Shown here: piece after piece, positions 21,453 to 33,300 of the stretch
Numbering within the stretch: the first letter of the stretch is position 1
How the letters are laid out: every line of letters starts with the position of its first letter
Origin: Eurosta solidaginis
Lineage: Eukaryota > Arthropoda > Insecta > Diptera > Tephritidae
Reading direction: 5' to 3'
Length of the DNA: 64,000 nucleotides
NCBI RefSeq assembly: GCF_040869045.1
Contig: NC_090319.1
Location: forward strand, 54,532,779-54,596,778
Position numbers and translations under genes: made by a program
The notes under the pieces: model-generated
Databases searched by the model: none
What the model saw: the letters and a program-made list of their open reading frames with translations, nothing else
Told to the model about the DNA's origin: nothing

Positions 21453-21719
21453 ACGAGAAGACGGATGCCTAGCCCATTAACGTGAGAGTAGCCATAGAGC
21501 TCACGTAGCGCGCACCCGTACCCGAAGTAATGCTAAAAGCGGTCCCAGGTACGGGGATTAGCGCGGGCCGTGGGAGGTTAGGTTTTAGTGGGTAGGCCTT
21601 CATGGAAGAAGGGAGTCCTACACGCGGAGAGTCTCGCAGTGAGGCTTAAATATCCCGGTCAGTGCATAAAGCATTTCCTCCTTCCACGAAACACAAAAAA
21701 AAACAAAAAAAAAAAAAAA

Positions 21720-21763
21720 CCTTAACTTTAACTTTAATATTAACTTTAACTTTAACCTTAACT
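21720..21763 (+). repeat. Hexamer satellite between the two R1-clade copies
   Basis: About 44 bp of CTTTAA units (with TAATATTAA and CCTTAA variants) separate the A-tail of the first R1-type element from the truncated start of the second. Both elements therefore lie in one array. Confidence 0.95.
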
Positions 21764-24320
21764 TCAGAGGCAGATTCCGAACGGGCCACGCAGAACAAAA
21801 GCATGGGACGCATCCAAGGTCGACTCTGCCACGTTCTCCGCATCAGTACTGGGGGATGCCCGACGGATAATCAACAACTCCAGTCCGACGGAAGAGACGG
21901 TTGAAAAGACAATGAGCTGTCTTCGCCACGCTTGCAACCTCTCTATGCCACGGAGGGGAGTGTGGAGGGGTAAAAAGCAGGTATACTGGTGGAATAGCGA
22001 AATCGCGGAGCTGCGGAAAATATGCCACAGGATGCGAAGGCTAGCAACTCGCGCGCGCGGCAGGCCTGAGGCTCTAGAAAAGTCGGAAGCGTACAAAGGA
22101 GCGAAGAAAGCTCTTAGTGCTGCCATTAAGCAAAGCAAGCTTAAGTGCTGGAAAGCGCTTTGCGAGGAAGTGGATCGAGACCCATGGGAGCAGGGATATA
22201 AGATAGTAATGAAGAAGTTCCGTCCGCCAAACCAGCTGATGGACGAGAACCAAATAAGGAACATTGTGGATGGCCTGTTTCCCACCCAACTGCCTAGGGA
22301 GGGCGGGTACGTTACCCATGAAGATCGCAACGTGGAACCATTCCAAGAAGAAGAGCTTAAAACTGCCGTGCGAACTATGAAACCTAGGAAAGCATCTGGG
22401 CCCGACGGAATACCCGCGGAGGCAATTAGACTAGCTGCAAACGACTGCCCAGAACTTATGTTGCACATGTACAACAAATGTCTCGAAGAAAGAATATTCC
22501 CCACCATATGGAAGACAGCACGACTGGTTCTCATTCCAAAAGGGAAAGGAGATCCCAACTCTCCATCATCCTACAGTCCCCTATGTATGTTGGACACAGC
22601 AGGGAAATTGATGGAGAGTCTCCTGAAGCAACGCCTCACCAGAGCGTTACAGGACGCCGGAGGACTGTCGCCCAGACAGCATGGTTTTCGGAGGGGGCAC
22701 TCTACAATAGGTGCCATAGCAGAAGTTATAGACGCAGTCAAGAAAGCCGAGACAGCGTGCCACAGAGCAAGACCTATAGTGTTGCTGGTCACGCTGGACG
22801 TCAAAAACGCTTTTAACTCAGCTAGGTGGGAGGACATGCTTGAGGCACTAGAAAGCACTTTCAAAGTACCGCAATATTTGTTAGAAATTTTAAGGGACTA
22901 CCTAAGAGAGAGGTATCTAATATATGAAAGTACTCACGGTCAAAAAAGGGTAAAAATAACAGGTGGAGCAGCCCAGGGTTCGGTACTAGGTCCCGATCTC
23001 TGGAATATAACTTACGACAGTCTTCTTCGATTAGACATGCCAGAAAGCACCTTCCTCGTTGCATTTGCAGACGACGTGGCAGCTGTGATAACAGCACCAA
23101 GCTGCGAGCTGGCACAGCTAAAATTAAACCAGGTCATGCGTAATGTAAATAGGTGGATGGCTGAGCACGGTCTCCAGTTAGCAACAGCCAAAACGGAGAT
23201 CGTCATCCTCACAAAGAGACGTATTCCCACTACCAGGAACATGATGGTTGGGGACCAGCCAATAGAAACACTCGCTTCAACGAAATATCTGGGAGTGAGG
23301 TTAGACAGCAAACTCAACTTCTCGGATCACATACGAGGGACCTGCGAAAGAGCTGCGCGCATAATAGCGCAGTTGAGTAGATTAATGGCAAACACAGGTG
23401 GCCCAAAGCCATGCACAAGGAAGTTGCTTGCATCAGCCTCGGATTCTATACTCTTATATGGTGCAGAAATCTGGGCGGACGCAATAAAATACCGGAAGAA
23501 CCGAGTCGCCCTCACCTCGGTCCAACGCAGAGGGGCGCTGCGAATATCTTCGGCTTACCGCACGGTATCAGCTGAAGCTGTCCTGGTCGTTGCGGGAACC
23601 ATACCGATATATCTTCTCGTTGAGGAAAGAAAAACAATATATGACAACGGATCGCAAGCAAGTAGAGCTGCTGTTGCCATGCAGGCGCGAGAAGAATCGA
23701 TCCGACGTTGGCAAGACCAGTGGAGCAACAGCATCGTAGGAAAGTGGACTAGGGAACTAATCCCTGAACTTGATCCATGGTTGAAGCGACCGCACGGAGA
23801 GGTAGACTTTTACCTGACCCAGTTTCTAACGGGACATGGTTACTTCCGCAAATACCTACACAGAATGGGTAAGGTTGATAGCCCGAGCTGTCTGTACTGT
23901 GGGGAAATAGACGACGTACGCCACACCTTCTTCGAATGCAGGCACTTCTCCCATCAGCGAAGGAGGGTAGAAGAGGTACTTGGCGACCTATCCCCGGGCA
24001 GTGTCATTAATAACATGACCTGTCGAAGAGACAGATGGGATACGGTCAGCACATATGTGAGGCATATACTTACCAGTAAACGAGAAGACGGATGCCTAGC
24101 CCATTAGCGTGAGAGTAGCCATAGAGCTCACGTAGCGCGCACCCGTACCCGAAGTAATGCTAAACGCGGTCCCAGGTACGGGGATTTGCGCGGGCCGTGG
24201 GAGGTTAGGTTTTAGTGGGTAGGCCTTCATGGAAGAAGGGAGTCCTACACTCGGAGAGTCTCGCAGTGAGGCTTAAATATCCCGGTCAGTGCATAAAGCA
24301 TTTCCTCCTTCCACGAAACA

Positions 24321-24363
<43 letters not shown>
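21764..24363 (+). mobile_element. 5'-truncated second copy of the R1-clade element
   Basis: The sequence begins abruptly at the point matching about 19137 of the first copy and stays nearly identical to the 3' end. It finishes in an uninterrupted run of about 42 A, then the hexamer array resumes. Orientation matches the first copy. The long pure A-tail and low divergence suggest recent insertion, or an unstable site in assembly. Confidence 0.9.
21768..24107 (+). pseudogene. Partial R1-clade ORF2 (reverse transcriptase part)
   Basis: The frame is open from the truncation point to the stop. It lacks the endonuclease domain but keeps the whole RT: KASGPDGIPAEA, LDVKNAFNSARW, AQGSVLGPDLWN and FADDVAAV. 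The C-terminal finger and the normal end (LTSKREDGCLAH), which the first copy has lost, are also present. With no upstream ORF1, start codon or endonuclease it is a dead-on-arrival copy. Differences from the first copy are scattered substitutions plus one codon absent near 22932. Confidence 0.85.
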
Positions 24364-24365
<2 letters not shown>

Positions 24366-26054
24366 TTAACTTTTAACTTTAACTTTGACTTTAATTTTAA
24401 CTTTCATTTCAACTTTAACTTTAACTTTAACTGTAACTTTAACTGTAACTTTAAATTTAACTTTAACCTTAACCTTAACTTTAACTTTAATATTAACTTT
24501 AACTTTAACTTTAACCTTAACTTTAACTTTGACTTTAATTTCAACTTTCATTTTAACTTTAATTTTCGCTTTAACTTTAACATTCACTTTAACTTTAACT
24601 TTAACTTTAACCTTGACTTTAACTTTAACTTTGACTTCAGCTTTAACTTTCATTTTAACTTTAACTTTATTTTTAACTTTAACTTTAATTTTCGCTTTAA
24701 CTTTAACATTCACTTTAACTTTATTTTTAGCTTTAACTTTAACTTTCGCTTTAACTTTAACATTCACTTTAATTTTAACTTTAACTTTATCTTTAACTTT
24801 AAGTTTAACTTTAACTTTCACTTTAACTTTAACTTTATTTTTAACTTTAACTTTAACTTTCGCTTTAACTTTAACATTCACTTTAACTTTAACTTTAGCT
24901 TTAACTTCAACTTTAACTTTCACTTTAACTTTATTTTTAACTTTAATTTTCGCTTTAACTTTAACATTCACTTTAACTTTAACTTTAACCTTAACTTTAA
25001 CTTTGACTTTAGCTTTAACTTTCATTTTAACTTTAACTTTACTTTTAACTTTACCTTTAACTTTCGCTTTAACTTTAACATTCACTTTAACTTTATTTTT
25101 AACTTTAACTTTAACTTTCGCTTTAACTTTAACATTCACTTTAACTTTAACTTTATTTTTAACTTTAAATTTCGCTTTAACTTTAACATTCACTTTAACG
25201 AAAGTTAAAGTTAAAAATAAAGTTAACGATCTTTATCTTTAACTTTAAGTTTAACTTTAACTTTCACTTTAACTTTAACTTTATTTTTAACTTTAACTTT
25301 CGCTTTAACTTTAACATTCACTTTAACTTTAACTTTATTTTTAACTTTAACTTTCGCTTTAACTTTAACATTCACTTTAACTTTAACTTTAACTTTATTT
25401 TTAACTTTAACTTTAACTTTCCCTTTAACTTTAACATTCACTTTAACTTTAACTTTAACTTTAACCTTAACTTTAACTTTAACTTTGACTTTAGCTTTAA
25501 CTTTCATTTTAACTTTAACTTTATTTTTAACTTTAACTTTAATTTTCGCTTTAACTTTAACATTCACTTTAACTTTAACTTTAACTGTAACTTTAACTTT
25601 AACTTTAAGTTTAACTTCAACTTTAACTTTAACTTCAACTTTATTTTTAACTTTAACTTTAACTTTAACATTCACTTTAACTTTAACTTCAACTTTAACC
25701 TTAAGTTTAACTTTGACTTTAACTTTAACTTTGGCTTTAACTTTAACCTTAACTTTAACTTTTACTTTAACTTTAACTTTCACTTTAACTTTAACTTTAT
25801 TTTTAACTTTAACTTTAACTTTCGCTTTAACTTTAACATTCCCTTTAACTTTAACTTTGACTTTAACTTTAACTTTAACCTTAACTTTAACTTTAACTTT
25901 CACCTTGACTTTAACTTTAACTTTAACCTTAACATTAACTTTTACTTTAACTTTAACTTTATTTTTAACTTTAACTTTAACTTTCGCTTTAACTTTAACA
26001 TTCCCTTTAACTTTAACTTTAACTTTGACTTTAACTTTAACTTTAACTTTAACC
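24364..26054 (+). repeat. Main (CTTTAA)n hexamer satellite block with higher-order structure
   Basis: About 1.7 kb of hexamers in which variants recur in a fixed order: TTCGCTTTAA, then CATTCACTTTAA, then TATTTTTAA. The TTCGC variant recurs at spacings of about 54, 54, 114, 90, 126 and so on, mostly multiples of six, with 54 bp (nine hexamers) commonest. A short segment near 25199-25226 is inverted (AAAGTT orientation). Long frames of alternating Lys-Val or Thr-Leu codons on both strands are by-products. Confidence 0.95.
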
Positions 26055-26774
26055 TCATAAAGCAACTCAAATTGAATTTGCTGCGTGAAAACCTAACTCG
26101 ATTACCAATTTTTGTTCTGCGTGACATTTAGATTTGACGTTTGCACACATGCTTTACATTGTCGCAACGCATGCTTATTTGAGTTAGGGCAAAAAACGCC
26201 GGTTCTTTGCGAGCGCTAAAAAAACGCAGTGCGGGCTTATTAGGTTGGCTTGTAAGCGACCATATATGTATACGATAAGCGATAGCACAATGGCTACTTC
26301 GTGAAAATCCACGACAGCTCTTTTAGTTTGATTTCGATGCTCGTACGGTGAGGAAGTGTCGCACGCGCGCTTAAAACAGAGTACCAAAGAGTGCGTGTGA
26401 CACATGTTAACGGTTCAAGCGTTGAAATCAAACTAAATAAATAATTGATTTTGCTTTTGTGCTCGCTACGCGTTCGTGTTTACTAACACATTCTCAATTT
26501 GGTAACCGTGTAAATGATAGAAATCCAATTTTATGTATTTGGCCTGTTGCTAACACCGAACCTTTACGAACCTTTTCGAGCCTTTTCGGATCTTTTTTGA
26601 CAAATGTCCGTTACGGTTTTTTTTGATTTAGTCGCCAAGCCCGCGATAAAATCTATGCAATGGCTTAAAAAGTTTATAGTTAAATTAAATTTGAAGCCAT
26701 AATTTTAATTGTAATAATAAATAAAACAAATAATAATAAAAAAAGCATTTGTTTCCTAGAACATTGCTGATAAA

Positions 26775-27149
26775 ATGATTCGTTTCAAATGTGCAAAAAA
26801 ATTTAGTTCATGTGCTCTTCTTTTTCGGCATTTTTAGACTTTTCCTAGCTTAAAGCATTTTAACGAAATTCGTTGTGTCCAGCCATCATGCGGGCAATAT
26901 TTTGATAATTTTTCAACACTTAAAAGGCATCTGTTAAAAAAACATTATTCAATAATGAATAATGAAACTTTAAATCAAAGTAAAGAGGTGCCCTGTTTTC
27001 CATATAGTGCAAATTAAAAAAAAGAAAAAGGAAATCCAATTACAAATTTTGCAATTTATTCCGCTAAGGAAGTAGAAAATGCTACTGAAGCAGAAACTTT
27101 AGATTTTACGTTGGTTTTCTTGCAATCAAAAAATATTTATAATAATTAA
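26775..27149 (+). pseudogene. C2H2 zinc-finger protein relic with two in-frame stops
   Basis: From the ATG at 26775 one frame reads a poor first finger (FKCAKKFSSCALLFRHF), a TAG at 26835, then a good C2H2 finger: CVQPSCGQYFDNFSTLKRH followed by LLKKH, with spacing C-x4-C-x12-H-x4-H. After a TAA at 27015 the same frame continues with NPITNFAIYSAKEVENATEA and stops at 27147. Stops without frameshift suggest point decay of a once longer coding exon. Its place close to the right TIR suggests it belonged to a DNA transposon, but I do not recognise the family. Confidence 0.5.
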
Positions 27150-27440
27150 TAAAAAATTTATTGAATTCAATAAAATATTAATAGGCGTAGCGAACTTTTT
27201 ATTAAAAATTTATTAAGTTTAATAAAAAAATTTATTAAATTCAGTGACATATTAATAGGTGTAGCGAACTTTTTATTAAACATTTATAAAATTAAAAAAA
27301 AAATTTATTAAATTCAATAAAATATTAATAGGTGTAGCCAAATTTTTATTAAACATTTATTAAATTTAATAATAAAAATAATTTAAATTCAATAAAATAT
27401 TAATAGGTGTAGTGAACTTTTTATTCAATCTGTGTGAAAA
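27150..27440 (+). repeat. AT-rich tandem repeat of about 70 bp, four units
   Basis: The block TATTAATAGGTGTAGCGAAC followed by TTTTTATTAAA recurs four times (about 27176, 27250, 27326, 27400) with indels. Confidence 0.75.
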
Positions 27441-27652
27441 ATTAATTAACTAATTTATTAAAATTAATAAATTTTACGTCCTGCCAATAAAGACGTAATA
27501 GGATTAAAAAAATAAATTTAATAAATAGTTTTATTAAATTTAATCATCGATGTGTATTGTGACAATTAAATAATTTATTAGCTCATTTTTAATAAAATTT
27601 TAATTGGGACAATGTACTTTTTTATTGATTTAGGTACCTTTTTGGTTCAGTG

Positions 27653-28956
27653 TTTACATGGCTAAGCGCCACATCGGACAAAGAAGCCAATAGGGAGGTT
27701 TCTGGTAGAAGCATAAAACCCTTCATTGCCGAAAAGGGCAAAATGTAAAGATGACAAGTAAGAAAGGCTAAGTTCGGGTGTAACCGAACATTACATACTC
27801 AGCTGAGAGCTTTGGAGACAAAATAAGGGAAATCACCATGTATGAATATGAACCTAGGGTAACCCTGGAATATGTTTGTATGACATGGGTATCAAATGGA
27901 AGGTATTAAAGAGAATTTTAGAAGAGAGTGGACGCCATTTCGGGATATCGCCATAAAGGTGGACCAGGGGTGACTCTAGAATGCGATATGGGTATCAAAC
28001 TAAAGGTATTAATGAGGGTTTTAAAAGGGAGTGGCCCTTAGTCGTATATGTGAAGGCGTTTTCGAGATATCGACCAAAATGTGGACCAGGGTGACCCAGA
28101 ACATCATCTGTCAGGTACCGCTAATTTATTTATATATGTAATACCACGAACAGTATTCCCGCCAAGATTCTAAGGGCTTTTGATTTCGCCCTGTAGAACT
28201 TTTTAATTTTCTTCTACCTAATATGGTACTTAATTGGAGTGACTGACCTATGTAATATAACGGAACAACGCGCAGTTTTAGTCAGGAGAGCTAGGACACG
28301 AAATACCAATATATCGGAGGATCAATCTTTTTGCAATTAGTAAAATCGAACCACACTTCTCTTCTCTTGAAATTTGGCTTATATGCATGTTAGAGTTTAA
28401 TGAACATAAAAATCAGGGCTTCACGGAGACATGGCATCTCAATCGTCTCCGGATAAGGACCAGTAAAAACCTTATTTCTATCGTTTAAAATAGGTATCAA
28501 ATGAAAAGTGCTCAGTAGAGTTTGCATGCAATCGTATGTGATATTTTTGCCATACCACTACCGGTATACAGACCGGCAAAATGCATTTGAAAAAAATTTC
28601 GTCTGCTTTATCAGCTTTCAAATGGCATTTCCTTTTGTATTTCATTGAAAGACTCTGTTAAATCTCAAACAATTTCTGGCATAGATGAGCGCAAGGCTTT
28701 TCCCCTGTTCTATCTATCTACCCTGCAGAAAAAGAGACAGTTTGTCACTACTGGCTCAATGATTACCTCCGGACTGGAACTAGTCAGGTGCTTAGTGGCG
28801 CAGTTGGCAGCCACATTTATTCCAACAGAGCTCAAGTCTGAGGTATATTTAGGCAGCTTAATCCCTCAAAGGCAACGACTATCTCAGAACCACAAACGAC
28901 TAAACCAGTTAAGAACGCATTCTATCTAAAGGTATGCAGATTTTTTCTTTTCATAT
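27653..28956. other. Interspersed repeat and unassigned DNA
   Basis: From about 27765 to 28200 lies a non-coding repeat with GGCTAAGTTCGGGTGTAACC and internal degenerate copies of GTGGACCAGGGGTGACTC. I associate it with tephritid genomes, from memory. The rest has no recognised feature; a 94-codon frame at 28645-28929 has no motif I know. Confidence 0.45.
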
Positions 28957-29472
28957 TGTGGCGAATTTTAACATCACTAAGCTGTTAGTAAATAAAGCCA
29001 CAACAACAAAAACATTAAAGCAAGCTACACTTGTGTACTTGAACACATCAATCATCATTTACACACATACTTGGAAGGCGACGAGAAGTACATGCACACA
29101 CATAACCAGCAGCTGGAAGTGAAGAGATACCTCACACACACACACATGTAATAATTAGCCGAAGTTCTTACTCACACATACACACTCATATAATTAAATT
29201 ACCAAGCATGAGATACAAGAGTTATAGAATGTGAAACGTCTAGACCTTTGGAGAAATATGCGCACGAGGCAACCAAGAGTATAAAAGCAGCGCAAGCTGA
29301 GTAATAACTAATCAGTTTGATTTAAACACGCTATTAGTTGCGAAGTGAAGTATAATTGTACTACTCCCCAAGTACTCTAATAAAGACCATTTTGCAATAC
29401 AGAATATTGGAGCTATTTATTCGACAGTTCAGCGATTCGAACGTTAGCAGAAGGTTTCAAATAAGCGGAATG
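28957..29472 (+). mobile_element. Solo LTR, 3' end decayed
   Basis: It begins TGTGGCGAATTTTAAC, includes a promoter-like GAGTATAAAAGCAGCGC at about 29277, a poly-A signal AATAAAGACC near 29380, and ends near AATAAGCGGAAT. The terminal CGCTACA seen in the relative at 4323 is missing. No coding region is attached, so it is a recombined or fragmentary LTR. CA-rich microsatellite lies in its middle. Confidence 0.7.
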
Positions 29473-29589
29473 ACATTAGATTATTGAATACAAAAACAAA
29501 AACGTTTAAATAGCAATATATCGGCACTCTGATGTTTGGGAATGTACTTAGCCTTTTGTAACAATATAGGAGTATTACATATATGGGTA

Positions 29590-29945
29590 GTGCCCATTAA
29601 ATGGGGCGAAGCACTGCAACAACAGAAATTATGTATTTAGCTCTGGCAAACGCCGTGTAGAGGTGCAGGACTAACCAAAGTTATTCTAAAGTGAATATTA
29701 AAATACTCTAGACAATTTAAAAAACGGGGTCACCCCTCAACAGAAGTTTGATAAGCCGAAAGCATTACTAACATTAAAGGCTTCTCAGTAAAAATCACTT
29801 GTCTAGCTGATTTCGATCAGAATCAGCATAGAGCATGCAGATCCGGTAACTTGTAGGAAAAAATAAAAAAGCAACACGCCACAAATTGGGATAGAAGCTC
29901 AGCCTTAATATCCTCGGAAGTATACCGCACTAAGATATAATTATT
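29590..29945 (+). mobile_element. LINE 3'-end scrap followed by a decayed SINE body
   Basis: The segment 29590-29632 (ATGGGGCGAAGCACTGCAAC) resembles the 3' end of the LINEs at 38.6 and 55.7 kb. The segment 29640-29945 is a diverged relative of the body of the tRNA-headed SINE at 63020: ACGGGGTCACCCCTC, TCTCAGTAAAAATCA and CAAATTGGGATAGAAG all have counterparts there in order. The tRNA-like head is missing. Confidence 0.6.
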
Positions 29946-30252
29946 TCAATTAGCCACTGTACAGCAGCAATTTTTTTTTATTTTTATACAAGATACTTAA
30001 TACAAAATGATTGCAGAATTTAAAACTTTAATGGTTCACAGAGACAGTGTAATGCACAAAAAAAGCTTATATGTATTAATAAATTAAAATTAATTCATCA
30101 TGGAGAACCCGAAATGAGAAAAACACGACATTTCAGTTAAGTTCATGGTTCAACTGTATATATTTGAGCCATGGTTAAGTTTTTAAACGTTGTCACTTTG
30201 GCAGGTCTTACATTTTGGGCTTACTCGCAATTTGAGAGCATATTTCAGTTAT

Positions 30253-30376
30253 CTACTTATTCTTCTTGCTCCCACCACGTCGCACAGGCACTTGTTCCAC
30301 AGCAATGGCTCCTTTATTATGATATTTGTTTGAAATGCGATTTACGAAATACAAAGCTCCAATGCAAAATATAATG
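30253..30376 (-). CDS. KRTCAP2 exon 3 (C-terminus)
   Basis: This exon completes the split TG|C codon of exon 2 and encodes [18 protein letters not shown], then a basic tail ending in SKKNK and TAG at 30253-30255. The acceptor is preceded by TTGTTTCAG. It is too short to stand out as a frame of its own and was found by looking for the missing fourth membrane segment. Confidence 0.88.
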
Positions 30377-33300
30377 CTGAAACAAAATACATAAACGTTT
30401 GTTTAGATAACATTAGACTGAATGAACGAGGCTAATTTTTCTATCTTATTATTCCTTTTTATTTTGCAGAACACCACACCGTAAGTGAGGTTGAACTAGC
30501 TGATATTTTAAGCCCTGCCATAGACTTATAACAACTATCCTGAGCCAGGACCTATACTTTAACATAATATAAATATACATAGTTTAAAAAACACAAAAAT
30601 ACGGTTTCGTTTTAGTATCTACAATCCACTTAGATATTTGATGTTGCACAGAGGTTCACGTCCCCGCTATTAAGCACAACTCGTGTTGTCGCGAGTTATT
30701 TAACCACTTCAATAATTGCCGCTAAATGAGTTGTTGTTGTTGTAGCGATAAGGACACTCCCCGAAGGCCTTGGGGAGTATTATCGATGTTGATGGTCCTT
30801 TTCCGGATGCAGACGTTCGGGTAACAAGCACCATGAAGGCACCAGCCCGAACATCTCGGGATCGATTTAGTATGACTAGACCTTCAAGGCCAATACCACC
30901 CTCCCATGAGGAAATTGGGGTCGCCAGAGCCTCGACTGTTAAAGTAACAGGATTCGCCACGGGTAGGTCAAGTTGTCAACTGGGTTGGAGAAGCTATATT
31001 TTGCGCTGGCAACACCTCGAAAGTGTTGAGCTACACAACCCCTTGAATCAATTTGGTATTTTAGTCACCTCTTTTGACATGCATACCTGCCGCGGGTATA
31101 TACTAAGCTCCCTAACCCGCTGGGGCCCGCTAGATGGTTCTAACTCTCCTTTGCGCGCCTGGCCTAGGGAGTTTACAAACAATTGTAAAGTTATTTGGCA
31201 ACCCTTTTAGCAGATGAGAAGTACGATCGAATGACAAAGCAAAGGGAGTAGAAAAGCATCAGCGAGAGCGAACGGACGTTAATTCAGAACTCTTAACAAT
31301 TATTCATTTTTACAATTAAATCTTTAATGTTTTTTTTTTTATTATCATTCAATAAATAAACTTAAATTATAACTTAATCGTTGTGAAAGTATTACTCATT
31401 CTATCAAACGGCCATCCCGATAGAGTCAGAAGTGGGATGTGAACTTCTGCAAAAATTGCAGAAACGCCTACGACGAAGTTACATTAAAAATATCTACGGA
31501 CAACAGTGTGTGCAAGTGTATTTTTGCAGTCACAACGAGAGACAATTTTTGCAAAGCGCAAACGGCACGCATAGCAAACGGCGCAACGAAGCAATTTTTG
31601 GAGTCTCAACGGCGACGGTAAAACACACACTGATGCGCAAACGGCGCAACGAAAAAAATTTGGGAATCTCAACGGCGACGGTAAAACACACAACGTTACA
31701 TACACACGTTGAGGCAGCATATATGTAAACGTATACAACATATATGTAAAAACAATTGCCAGACGAAATAGGTAAACGTGCACGAACAAGCAATACGAAG
31801 AATTTGAATTTGGCGTAGCAACGGCTAACCGAACGATACTGGTAGGCAGCGCTACAACAACAAAGATTGCAACGAAAACCACCCTTATTGTGTGAGCAAT
31901 AACGAAAGCAAGTAAGCGCAAGCATACTGGCAAAAAAAAAAACGAAAAGTTGTCAACGTATAGACAGCGAAAAGCAAAAATTTAATACAATTAATTCAAC
32001 GACAAGAAGTGATTGTATAAAGACGCAAAAGTAAAATTCTAAGATGTTGAAGTTAACTACGCTTAAAGTTGCTCAACTTAATGAATTATTAAATGCAAAT
32101 GGTGCAACAACGACGGGCACAAAGCCCATAAAGTTGCAAAGCTTCAGGAGTTATTGGGAACGGACGAAATCGACCCAGATGAATTGGAGGAGAACAACAC
32201 AACAAATGCAAGTGAGCTACAAAAACAAATTGATGGATTGAAGTCAGTTATGGAAAAATTGGCAACAGCGATCACGACAATGGCACCTATTGCAGGCAGT
32301 AGCAGCGAACAAATAAATGTAAGTACGGAAAATGGTGGTACTACACCAGCGCCTATAGGTGGAATTGGAGATGCAACAAGTGTGCTATACGCACCACGGC
32401 AATCAACGATGACCATTCAAGATATGGTTGGAATTCTTCCCGATTTTGACCCAGTTAAAGGCACTATCACGTCAGGGCAATTCGTAACGAAAATTGAACA
32501 ATTAAAGCAGAACTACAAATGGCCTGAGGTAATGGTATTAGTGGCAATACAGCATAAATTGAAAGGCATGGCGAAACTTTGGTTGGATGCACAGCCGGTA
32601 CACAGCAGTTGGTCAGACTTTGTGCAAGCGTTCTATGTAGACTTTCCGACTGGGTATAATACAGCTGAGGTGCACAAACTGATGGCGAACAGAAAACGTA
32701 AAAACAATGAAAACTATGTTGAGTTTTATTATGCGATGATATCTATTGGACGTCAGGGTGCACTTGATGATTTGTCAATTATTACGCACATAATTAGCGA
32801 GTTAAATGATAATGCATTATCAAAGACATTAGCGGCAATGTGATTTAAATCTTGCAGCAAATTGCTGACAGCTTTAAAGAATTTAAAGGCAATGAGCAAC
32901 CAAGTGACGATGAATACAGGTACAACACAGCAGCCAATAAAAGTAGAGGGCAAGTCCAACGTTAGGACTCTAGGGCAAGTAAAGTGTTACAATTGTAACG
33001 AGCTTGGACACATAGCGGCTAAGTGTTCACAGCCACAACGTAAGCCCAGGTGTACATCATGCTCAAAGACAGGTCACATCGCGAAAGATTGTACGAATAA
33101 TAAGGCTACGGTATTGGAGATTTCTAACGATAAGCACGTTAAGGAGGAGACGACTCCAGTAACAAAACAAATCGAAGTGGACGGCAAGTGTGTAAATGCT
33201 TTTGTCGACACTGGCAGTGGATGTTCATTCATTAAGAAAACAGTAGCAGACCTTATGTATAACAGAGTTAAGGTGCAAAAGCAATTCATTGGTTTCGGTG

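Larger units (their letters stand above)
17089..21719 (+). mobile_element. R1-clade non-LTR retrotransposon, nearly full length
   Basis: The element starts directly after the hexamer array, has ORF1 with CCHC knuckles and an overlapping ORF2, then a 3' UTR and an A-rich tail ending at 21719. The 12-mer CCTTAACTTTAA precedes it (17077-17088) and follows it (21720-21731), as expected for a target duplication in the array, though a repetitive target makes this weaker proof. It lacks a normal 5' UTR, so a small 5' truncation is likely. The 3' two-thirds is nearly identical to the copy at 21764-24363. Confidence 0.88.
26055..27652 (-). repeat. Right inverted arm of the putative large TIR element
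   Basis: AT-rich DNA with a zinc-finger relic (26775-27149) and a 70-bp tandem repeat ends at 27652 in TTTTTGGTTCAGTG, the inverse of the left end at 10227. If the arms belong to one element it would be 17.4 kb including the satellite and three retrotransposons. Two separate related elements remain possible. Confidence 0.45.

Noticed and set aside
24366..26065. Frames of 190 to 285 codons on both strands with alternating Lys-Val or Thr-Leu
   Set aside because: They are translations of the hexamer satellite, which avoids stops in some frames. They occur on both strands and have no start context or conservation.
28645..28929. 94-codon frame as a gene
   Set aside because: No motif, no neighbouring signal, and it is surrounded by repeats.
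30171..30374. Plus-strand 67-codon frame MVKFLNVVT..
   Set aside because: It is antisense to KRTCAP2 exon 3, which has splice sites and homology.
31484..31933. 149-codon minus-strand frame in the gypsy leader
   Set aside because: It arises from the short internal duplication and has no protein motif.
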